Position numbers and translations under genes: made by a program. Shown here one piece after another: positions 31,986-39,873 of a stretch of DNA of 64,000 bases. Below the pieces are notes generated by a model. The model was not told the origin of the DNA. It saw only the letters and a list, made by a program, of their open reading frames with translations, and did not search any database. The stretch's first letter is position 1. The number at the start of each line of letters is the position of its first letter. Source of the DNA: Devosia nitrariae (GTDB taxonomy: Bacteria; Pseudomonadota; Alphaproteobacteria; Rhizobiales; Devosiaceae); NCBI RefSeq assembly GCF_030160115.1, contig NZ_BSNS01000011.1:496001-560000 (forward strand). The letters are read 5' to 3'.

Positions 31986-34900
31986 ATGCCGATGCGTTAT
32001 GGCGATCTCATTCAATTTGAGCCGATCGAGTCTGTCATTCAGCTTTTGGACGCCAATCGCCCGGACGAAGCCAAGAAGCTGGTATCGACCTACGTCATTT
32101 CGGACGACATGGCCGAACGGATCGCCAAGCAGATGATCCCTCAGCTCTCGTTCGACGAGGCGGTTGACCACAAGGGCGTGCTGGTCGTCGGCAATTACGG
32201 AACCGGTAAGTCGCACCTGATGTCGGTGCTCTCGCTGGTTGCTGAAGATGCCGAATATGTCTCGATGATCCGTCACCCCAAGGTGGCCGAGGCCGCGGGC
32301 GCCATCGCGGGAAACTTCAAGGTTCACCGGATCGAGATTTCCAGCCAGATGTCCTTGCGGGACATCATCACTCAACAGCTTGAGGTATTCCTCGACAAGC
32401 ACGGCGTCAGCTATTCCTTCCCTCCACCTGACAGGGTCATCAACAACAAGGCCGCCTTCGAGGAGATGATGGCGGCGTTCGCCGAGGTCCATCCGAACCA
32501 TGGCGTCCTGCTCGTAGTCGACGAGTTTCTCGAGTACCTGAGATCGCGGAAGGATCACGATCTGGTCCTCGACCTGTCGTTCTTGCGTGAGATCGGCGAG
32601 GTCACGAAGCATCTCCGCTTTCGGTTCGTCGCGGGCGTTCAGGAAGCGATCTTCGACAGCAGCCGCTTCCAGCATGTCGCCGACAGCCTTCGTCGTGTGA
32701 AGGATCGCTTCACGCAGATCCTCCTCGCCCGCCAGGACGTCAGTTTCGTCGTGGCCGAACGCCTCCTGAAGAAGACGGCGGATCAGCAGAACAAGATCCG
32801 CGCTTACCTGACGCCGTTCGCCAAATTCTATGGCTCGATGAACGAACGCATGGACGAGTACGTCCGGCTGTTCCCGGTGCACCCTGATTACATCGGGACC
32901 TTCGAGCGGCTGGTGTTCACCGAGAAGCGCGGCGCACTGGTGACCCTCCGGGATCAGATCCAGGCTATTCTCAGCGAAGAGGTGCCCGACGATCGGCCGG
33001 GACTGATCGGCTACGACAAGTTCTGGGAGACGGTCACGTCGAACTCCGTGCTGCGCGCGGATCCGAACATCGGGCCTGTGCTTAAAGTATCCGAAGTCCT
33101 GTCAGAGCGCGTAAGGAAGGCTTTCACCCGCCCGGCATATAGGCCGATGGCGCTCCGCATCATCGACGGACTTTCGGTTCATCGCCTGACGACGGGCGGC
33201 GACATTTATATTCCCGTGGGACCAACGGCTGAGGAACTCCGCGACACGCTTTGCCTGTTTCAACCGGGCATCGAAGACATGGGCGGAGAGCCGGAAGCCG
33301 ACCTGCTTTCCCTCGTACAGACGGTCTTGCGGGAGACGCTGAAGACCGTCAACGGTCAGTTCATCTCGAAAGCGCCGGACACCGAACAATACTACCTCGA
33401 TCTGAAAAAGGACGTCGATTACGACGCTCAGGTCGAAAAGCGCTCTGAAGCCCTTTCCGATGATGCGCTCGATCGCGCCTACTACAGCGCCATCCGCCAG
33501 CTGATGGAGCGCACGGACGAAACCACCTACGTCACCGGCCACCAAATCTGGCAGTACCAGATCGAATGGCAGGACCGACGTGTTGAGCGCAACGGCTATC
33601 TCTTCTTCGGTGCGCCGAACGATCGGCCGACGGCTCAGCCCGAACGGGACTTCTACATCTATTTCATCCAGCCGTTCGAGCCGCCGCGGTTCCGTGACGA
33701 CCACAAGGCCGACGAGGTCTTCTTCCGGCTCAAGGGTCTCGATGAGGCGATCAAGCGTCATCTCTCCTTCTATGCTGCCGCTCAAGATCTCGCGTCGACC
33801 GCCAGTGGTGGTGCGAAGTCCATCTACCTCGACAAGGCCAAAGACGCCCTGCGCGACATGAGCAAGTGGCTGCAGGAAAAGCAGATGACGGCCTACGAGG
33901 TCACCTATCAGGGCAAGAGCAGGACCTTGCAGGAGTGGACCAAGGGCGTCTCGTTGCGCGACAAGGCCCGCCTTGGCCCGGAAGAGCGGATTAACTTCCG
34001 CGACGCAGTCAACGTCATCTCCGGTCTCGCGCTGAACAACCAGTTTGCCGAGGTGGCCCCTGAATATCCGATGTTCTCCGCGCTCGTCACCGAGGCGAAC
34101 CGGAAGCAGCTTGTCGGCAACGCCCTGCGCGCGCTCGCAGGCGGAAACCGGACCAAGGACGCCGTGGTCATCCTCGACGGCCTGGAGATGCTGGACGGCG
34201 ATCGCATCGACCCCACACGGTCTCGCTATGCGCAGGACGTCTTGGCTCGGCTGAAGGCAAAAGGCCATGGCCAGGTGCTGAACCGCGGCGAGCTGGTCAG
34301 CGGAGATGCCGATGTCGAGTATTTCGCGCCGATCAAGTTCCGCCTGGAGCCCGACCTGCTGGTCACCGTTCTGGGCGGGCTGGTGTATGCCGGCGACATC
34401 GTCCTGGCGATCACCGGCGACAAGATTGATTCTGGCAAGATCACACTCCTCGCGGAAAGGCCGCTCGACGAGCTGAAGCAGTTCAAGCACGTCGAGGCGC
34501 CGAAGGAGATCAACGTCGCCGTCCTCCGCTCACTGTTCGAAATGTTGGGCTTGCCGCCCGGGCTCGCTCAGCAGGCAACACAGGGCTCGGACGAGCCGGT
34601 CAAGCTGCTCCAGGAGGAGGTCGGGAAACTGACACGGCGCGTGCTCAGCGCCGCCACGGACATGTCTGGCCGGCTGAGCTTCTGGGGTCAGCCGCTACTG
34701 CGGGAAGAAGAGATCCGCGAATGGCGCACCAAGCTCGATGCGCTCAAGGCCTTCTCAGAAAGCCTGGCGCCCTACAACACAGTCGGGAAGCTCAAGAACC
34801 TTCGCATCGGCTCTGACGATATCGCGGCTCAGAAAAAGAACCTTGAGGTTCTGCAGGCTGTCGAGGGGATTCTGGAGCTGGTCGCCGAGCTCGGCACCAC

Positions 34901-35717
34901 GGCAAGCTATCTGTCGCAGGCCGAAATGGTTCTGCCGGCAGAGCATGCATGGGTTCGCCAAGCGCAGGATACCCGTAAGCAGGTCCTCGACAAGCTTGCG
35001 GCAGATAGGACCGCGCAGCATTCGGCCGAGTACCGGCAGACGCTGGCCAAGCTGAAGAAGGATTACATCACGGCCTACGTCGGGCTGCACAGCAAGGCGC
35101 GCCTCGGAGTTACGGAAGAGAAGACGAAATCAGCGTTGCGCAAGGATCCGCGGCTGATCGCCATGCGGGCCCTGGCTGGCATCTCCTTGATGCCGACCAG
35201 CCAGCTGACGAGCTTTGAGGAGAAGCTGGACAAGCTGAAGAGCTGCGCATCGCTCGTCGAATCTGATTTTTCGGCCGGCCCCGTGTGCCCGCACTGCGGC
35301 TTCCGGCCGGCGAACGAGCAAGGGGACATGCTTCCGGCTGCGAACGTCCTGAAGCAACTCGACGACGAACTCGACCGGCTGATCGACGGCTGGACGCAGA
35401 CCCTGCTCGACAACCTCGACGACCCGATCATCCAGGAGAACTTCGATCTCCTGAAGCCTGCGGCCCGCAGCCTCGTCGATGGCTTCATCTCCTCCAAGAG
35501 CCTGCCTGATCCGGTGACGCCTGAGTTTGTCGCGGCCGTTCAGGAGGCGCTGTCTGGGCTTGAAAAGATCAACGTCAGCAGCTCGGAAATCAGACAGGCA
35601 CTCCTGCAAGGCGGTTCCCCGGCAACACCCGAGGACCTGCGCAGGCGCTTCGAGTCCTTCCTAAATGACCGCTGCAAGGGCAAGGACACCACCAAGCTGC
35701 GCTTCATAGTGGAGTGA
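31986..35717 (+). CDS. brxC: BREX ATPase BrxC (PglY-like)
   Basis: A 1243-residue protein starting MPMRYGDLIQFEPIESVIQL, with AGGGGG eight bases before the ATG at 31986. Walker A is GNYGTGKSH at 69-77 and Walker B LLVVDEF with Asp179-Glu180. This large AAA-like ATPase is a core part of all BREX types. The remaining thousand residues are mostly helical, with a single CPHC pair near residue 1101 that may be half of a zinc site. The length is normal for type 3 BrxC. It follows brxF after 14 bases and the next gene begins five bases after its stop. Confidence 0.93.
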   Translation: MPMRYGDLIQFEPIESVIQLLDANRPDEAKKLVSTYVISDDMAERIAKQMIPQLSFDEAVDHKGVLVVGNYGTGKSHLMSVLSLVAEDAEYVSMIRHPKVAEAAGAIAGNFKVHRIEISSQMSLRDIITQQLEVFLDKHGVSYSFPPPDRVINNKAAFEEMMAAFAEVHPNHGVLLVVDEFLEYLRSRKDHDLVLDLSFLREIGEVTKHLRFRFVAGVQEAIFDSSRFQHVADSLRRVKDRFTQILLARQDVSFVVAERLLKKTADQQNKIRAYLTPFAKFYGSMNERMDEYVRLFPVHPDYIGTFERLVFTEKRGALVTLRDQIQAILSEEVPDDRPGLIGYDKFWETVTSNSVLRADPNIGPVLKVSEVLSERVRKAFTRPAYRPMALRIIDGLSVHRLTTGGDIYIPVGPTAEELRDTLCLFQPGIEDMGGEPEADLLSLVQTVLRETLKTVNGQFISKAPDTEQYYLDLKKDVDYDAQVEKRSEALSDDALDRAYYSAIRQLMERTDETTYVTGHQIWQYQIEWQDRRVERNGYLFFGAPNDRPTAQPERDFYIYFIQPFEPPRFRDDHKADEVFFRLKGLDEAIKRHLSFYAAAQDLASTASGGAKSIYLDKAKDALRDMSKWLQEKQMTAYEVTYQGKSRTLQEWTKGVSLRDKARLGPEERINFRDAVNVISGLALNNQFAEVAPEYPMFSALVTEANRKQLVGNALRALAGGNRTKDAVVILDGLEMLDGDRIDPTRSRYAQDVLARLKAKGHGQVLNRGELVSGDADVEYFAPIKFRLEPDLLVTVLGGLVYAGDIVLAITGDKIDSGKITLLAERPLDELKQFKHVEAPKEINVAVLRSLFEMLGLPPGLAQQATQGSDEPVKLLQEEVGKLTRRVLSAATDMSGRLSFWGQPLLREEEIREWRTKLDALKAFSESLAPYNTVGKLKNLRIGSDDIAAQKKNLEVLQAVEGILELVAELGTTASYLSQAEMVLPAEHAWVRQAQDTRKQVLDKLAADRTAQHSAEYRQTLAKLKKDYITAYVGLHSKARLGVTEEKTKSALRKDPRLIAMRALAGISLMPTSQLTSFEEKLDKLKSCASLVESDFSAGPVCPHCGFRPANEQGDMLPAANVLKQLDDELDRLIDGWTQTLLDNLDDPIIQENFDLLKPAARSLVDGFISSKSLPDPVTPEFVAAVQEALSGLEKINVSSSEIRQALLQGGSPATPEDLRRRFESFLNDRCKGKDTTKLRFIVE

Positions 35718-35722
35718 TGTCC

Positions 35723-37072
35723 ATGTCCATCCAAGCTGTCACGGACATTGATGTTCTCGCGCTAGCGGTTCGGGACCGGGAGTCACGCCGACTGGTCGAG
35801 GAAGCGATTACTGCATATCGCGGAGGAGCTCTCCGTTCCGCAATCATGTCTGTCTGGATCGCAGTCGTGCACGATGTGTTCTCCAAGGCTCGGGAACTGG
35901 CTAGTCAGGGAGACGCAGCTTCCATTGCGTTCATTGGGAAGCTCGACAATGCGATCGAGCACAAGAACATCGTGCAGATGCAGGCACTGGAGCGTGAGCT
36001 ACTCGATACGGCCAAGGACGATCTGCAGCTCGTCACACCCCATGAGTTTGAAACGCTCCGGCGGATCCAAGAAGACCGCCACCTTTGTGCGCACCCGGCA
36101 TTCATCACCGAGGATGAGCTATTTCAACCGTCTCCTGACCTCGTCAGATCGCATCTTGTTCACGCTCTGCAGTGCATGCTGGTTCACGCGCCGCTTCAAG
36201 GAAAGAGCGCACTCAACCGCTTTAAGGCGGACGTCCTCAGTCCGTCGTTTCCGTCGACCGAGGACGGCATCAGGACCTTCGTATCAGCCAAATACCTGAA
36301 CCGCTCCAAAGATGCCTTGGTGGCGAACCTTATCAAGGTTCTGCTCAAGGCGCCGTTCCTCGAAGGTGAAGAAGAACTGCTCAGAAAGAAGCGCCAACTT
36401 GCATGGACTCTTAGCGAGGTTGCAGCAAAGAAGACGCGGATTTTTGAAAAGATCGCCCGGCCGTTCGTCGGCCAGTTCTTTGACGGCGTAGGTGACGGTC
36501 GGCTTCTGAACATCTGCACTTTCATCGGTGCCGAGCCACAGCTTTGGGGCTGGCTAACCGATCCCGTCAAGCTGCGTCTTGTACGCCTCATCGAGGAGTG
36601 TTCGATCGAGGACTTGAAGGAGCATCTGGTCTTCGATGCGTTCGCGATTCCTGAGTTGGCCGACACGCTGTTGGCAAAGTTCACGAGCTTTGCGGCGCCC
36701 GAACGCATACAGCTCTTGTCCGACAATCCCTGCCGGGAGTTCGTGCCTTTCGGTATCGACATCTACGCGACCGCCGGCAGCTATCGCGATGCGGAGAGGC
36801 TTGGACAGACGGTCGTGATCCCTCTCGCTCCGCATTTTGGGCCGGATGACATCGGCCGTTTGCTCGATGCGGTGCTAGGCAACAGCCAGATTTCGTACGC
36901 TTCAGGGACGGCGGATGTCCTGCTGGAGGTCTTCAAGCTGACCTCAGCGGCCCTGCCGGCATCGCGAGACCATTGGCAGCGCTTTGTCGACGAGATGACC
37001 GCTCAGCATGGCGGCAAGACCGACACTCCGTACTCCTATCCCAGCATTCGCGCGAAGCTAGATGCCGCGTAA
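35723..37072 (+). CDS. HEPN-like protein embedded in the BREX-3 operon
   Basis: About 449 residues, not part of the canonical BREX-3 gene set. I chose the ATG at 35723 because GGAG lies eight bases upstream; GTG 35714 and ATG 35717 are possible in-frame alternatives. Residues about 20-130 form a run of helices (EEAITAYRGGALRSAIMSVW first) that ends in RRIQEDRHLCAHP. This contains R-x4-H (Arg119, His124 counted from this start), the arrangement used by HEPN ribonucleases, and the CAHP context is typical. The remaining 320 residues are helical with no domain that I can name. It is embedded between brxC and pglX on the same strand with gaps of 5 and 11 bases, so it is cotranscribed and probably a defence component. 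RNase activity is inferred, not shown. Confidence 0.75.
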   Translation: MSIQAVTDIDVLALAVRDRESRRLVEEAITAYRGGALRSAIMSVWIAVVHDVFSKARELASQGDAASIAFIGKLDNAIEHKNIVQMQALERELLDTAKDDLQLVTPHEFETLRRIQEDRHLCAHPAFITEDELFQPSPDLVRSHLVHALQCMLVHAPLQGKSALNRFKADVLSPSFPSTEDGIRTFVSAKYLNRSKDALVANLIKVLLKAPFLEGEEELLRKKRQLAWTLSEVAAKKTRIFEKIARPFVGQFFDGVGDGRLLNICTFIGAEPQLWGWLTDPVKLRLVRLIEECSIEDLKEHLVFDAFAIPELADTLLAKFTSFAAPERIQLLSDNPCREFVPFGIDIYATAGSYRDAERLGQTVVIPLAPHFGPDDIGRLLDAVLGNSQISYASGTADVLLEVFKLTSAALPASRDHWQRFVDEMTAQHGGKTDTPYSYPSIRAKLDAA

Positions 37073-37083
37073 AGGTGACACCA

Positions 37084-39873
37084 ATGAATGACCTTCTGAA
37101 CCAAAAATCCGGGACGAACCAGCCAGGCGAAGTAGAATGCCTCGGCATGACCTTCCCGAGTGAGGACGCGCGGCGCGAGCACTTCCTGAAGCTGCTGGCC
37201 GATAAGCTGAAGGATCCGGTGTTCCGGAACCAGGAGGGCTTTCCGCAGGGAACGGATGAAGCGATCCTGGCCATGTCAGATCCGCCCTACTACACGGCGT
37301 GTCCGAATCCTTGGCTCGGTGATTTCGCGGGCTTGGCCAACAAAAGCCAAGACGACAGCGCCCACTATAAATCCGAGCCCTTCGTAGCAGATGTTAGCGA
37401 AGGTAAGAACGACCCAATTTACAATGCGCATGGCTATCACACAAAAGCGCCGCATCGCGCAATAATGCGGTATATTTTGCACTTTACTCAGCCTGGTGAT
37501 GTTGTGCTCGATGGCTTCTGCGGCACAGGCATGACCGGAATAGCTGCTCAACTATGCGCTGACAGACGAACTGTCACATCGCTTGGGTACCGCGTCGATG
37601 CGCAAGGGAATATTCTCGAACAGGTTCTCGAGAACGGCACCAGTGCATGGAAACCATTCTCAACGCTTGGAAAGAGGAGGGCAATTCTCAACGATCTCTC
37701 TCCAGCGGCAAGCTTCATCGCGCACAATTACAACACATATGTCGATTTCCAAACCTTCAGCTTAGAAGCCAACGAAATACTGTCAGAGGTAGAAGAAGAC
37801 TGTGGCTGGATGTATGAGACGCTGCATTCTGATGGACGCTCAACAGGCAAAATAAACTTCACCGTATGGTCAGATGTTTTTCACTGCCCTGAATGCGCCG
37901 AGGAGATTGTCTTCTGGCGGGACGCGGTGGACAAAGACGCCGGGAAAGCTTTGGAGAAGTTTCCTTGTCCGGGCTGCTCGGCGGAACTCTCTAAGCGCAA
38001 TCTTGATCGGAGCTATTCAACGCGCCTAGACGGCCTTCTTGGAGAGAGAATCACTCAGGCGAGACAAGTTCCAGTACTAATTAACTATAGCGTGAACGGA
38101 AAGAGATACGAGAAAAGTCCCGATGCAGCTGATCTAGAAAAGATCGAAACGATCTCGAATATGGAACTTCCTGCTTGGGCGCCATCATTTAGAATGATGG
38201 AAGGGAGTGAAACACGTCGCAACGACCCGATCGGTGTCACCCACACGCACCATTTCTACACGCAAAGAAACCTCTATGTTCTCTCCCTGCTCAAAAAGAA
38301 GATATTTGAAAAAGACCGCCGATTTGGCTTCTGGTTTACGTCCGCTCTAAATTGGGTGGGAAAAGAAAATCGCCTTCACCTTGGAAACTATTTTGGCGGC
38401 GGCGGCGGTGTCATCACCAGCCTTCGCGGGACTTGGTATATCTCTTCTTTGTCAGTCGAGACATCGGTTCTCGAACGTTTCGCTCTTAGAACAAGAGCCA
38501 TGAAGGTGCGATCTGACTTCGGAATTGGTGACACGATTACGAGTTGCGGAAGCTTTAGTAAGGTCGATTTGCCATCGGCGTCGGTCGATTACATCTTTGT
38601 GGATCCGCCATTTGGCGGAAACCTGATGTATGCCCAGCTTAATTTTCTCCAAGAAGCGTGGCTAGGTGTTACGACCAATCACGAGCTTGAAGCCGTTGAG
38701 GATAGAAAAGGCGGAAAGACTCTCGATCACTATCGTCAGATCATGACTCGATCATTTAAAGAAGCTCATCGAGTATTAAAGCCGGGAAGGTGGATCACTG
38801 TCGAGTTTTCCAACACTCAGGCCGCCGTGTGGAACGCCATTCAAATTGCCATGCAAGAAGCCGGATTCGTTGTTGCGAATGTATCCGCGCTCGACAAGGG
38901 AAAAGGAAGCTTCAAGGCAGTAAACACCACAACCGCGGTTAAGCAGGATCTAGTCATTTCGGCATATAAACCTGACGGAGCTCTAGAGAGTAGACTATGC
39001 ACGAATGGTGGCTCCGAGGCTTCGGTGTGGGATTTCGTCGAGACGCATCTTGGTCAGCTACCAATATTCAAGTCGCGTTCTGGTGTGCTTGATTTCATTA
39101 TCGAGCGTGACCCTCGGATTCTATTCGATCGCACTGTGGCTTGGTTCGTCCGACACAATGTGCCGGTACCTTTGTCGAGCCAGGAATTTCAGGAGGGTTT
39201 GCGGCAGCGCTTTGTTGAACGTGATGGTATGATCTTCCTTTCACATCAAGTCTCTGAATATGATCGCAAGAGAGCGATTGCTTCGATCGCACCTCAAATG
39301 GAGCTTTTCGTTTCTGATGAAAGATCAGCGATAGACTGGCTCACGGACTTTCTGAAGAAGCGGCCATCCACTTATCAGGAGTTACAACCCGAGTTTTTCG
39401 GCCAGCTTGGCGCCGGCTGGCGCAAGCACGAGGCGCGGCCAGAGCTCAGGAGTCTGCTTGAGGACAACTTTCTAGAGTATTCTGGCGACGGCGATGTGCC
39501 CAGCCAGATCCACAGCTACCTATCGACGAACTTCAAGGATCTGCGCGGTCTGGAGAAGGATGACCTACCACTGAAGGCTAAGGCGACGGACCGCTGGTAC
39601 GTCCCCGACCCGAGCAAGGCGAAGGACCTGGAGCAGAAGCGCGAGCGGTCGCTCCTCAAGGAGTTCGAGGGCTACAAGTCCGTCCCCGGCCGCCGGCTTA
39701 AGGAGTTCCGGCTCGAGGTGCTGCGTGCTGGATTTAAGACCGCGTGGGCTGCGAAAGACTACAAGACCATCATCGGCATCGCCCAGAAGATCCCCGAGGA
39801 GGCGCTGCAGGAGGATGAGAAGCTGCTGCTCTGGTACGACCAGGCGCTCACCCGCATGGAGGCTGATGCGTGA
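37084..39873 (+). CDS. pglX: BREX adenine-specific DNA methyltransferase PglX (type 3)
   Basis: A 929-residue N6-adenine methyltransferase. AdoMet motif I is VLDGFCGTGMTGIAA at about 141-155. A DPPY-type catalytic motif appears early as SDPPYY at 65-70, and VDPPFGGNLMY occurs near 505-515. A treble-clef-like zinc part with CPEC near 267 and CPGC near 295 lies between. It marks host DNA so that BREX spares it. I chose the ATG at 37084 (AAGGTG seven bases before). The middle of the gene, roughly 37380-39360, is about 42-45 percent GC in the 60-base lines I counted, against about 60 percent at both ends, so the specificity part may have been exchanged. The stop overlaps the next gene by four bases. 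Confidence 0.92.
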   Translation: MNDLLNQKSGTNQPGEVECLGMTFPSEDARREHFLKLLADKLKDPVFRNQEGFPQGTDEAILAMSDPPYYTACPNPWLGDFAGLANKSQDDSAHYKSEPFVADVSEGKNDPIYNAHGYHTKAPHRAIMRYILHFTQPGDVVLDGFCGTGMTGIAAQLCADRRTVTSLGYRVDAQGNILEQVLENGTSAWKPFSTLGKRRAILNDLSPAASFIAHNYNTYVDFQTFSLEANEILSEVEEDCGWMYETLHSDGRSTGKINFTVWSDVFHCPECAEEIVFWRDAVDKDAGKALEKFPCPGCSAELSKRNLDRSYSTRLDGLLGERITQARQVPVLINYSVNGKRYEKSPDAADLEKIETISNMELPAWAPSFRMMEGSETRRNDPIGVTHTHHFYTQRNLYVLSLLKKKIFEKDRRFGFWFTSALNWVGKENRLHLGNYFGGGGGVITSLRGTWYISSLSVETSVLERFALRTRAMKVRSDFGIGDTITSCGSFSKVDLPSASVDYIFVDPPFGGNLMYAQLNFLQEAWLGVTTNHELEAVEDRKGGKTLDHYRQIMTRSFKEAHRVLKPGRWITVEFSNTQAAVWNAIQIAMQEAGFVVANVSALDKGKGSFKAVNTTTAVKQDLVISAYKPDGALESRLCTNGGSEASVWDFVETHLGQLPIFKSRSGVLDFIIERDPRILFDRTVAWFVRHNVPVPLSSQEFQEGLRQRFVERDGMIFLSHQVSEYDRKRAIASIAPQMELFVSDERSAIDWLTDFLKKRPSTYQELQPEFFGQLGAGWRKHEARPELRSLLEDNFLEYSGDGDVPSQIHSYLSTNFKDLRGLEKDDLPLKAKATDRWYVPDPSKAKDLEQKRERSLLKEFEGYKSVPGRRLKEFRLEVLRAGFKTAWAAKDYKTIIGIAQKIPEEALQEDEKLLLWYDQALTRMEADA

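Noticed and set aside
33102..34490. A minus-strand frame of 462 codons opposite brxC
   Set aside because: It is an antisense shadow of the ATPase gene. The translation has no motif and the codon pattern follows brxC.
36970..37084. Upstream extension of pglX into the HEPN-like gene
   Set aside because: The ATG at 37084 has its own ribosome binding site, and the extension would overlap the previous gene by more than 100 bases.
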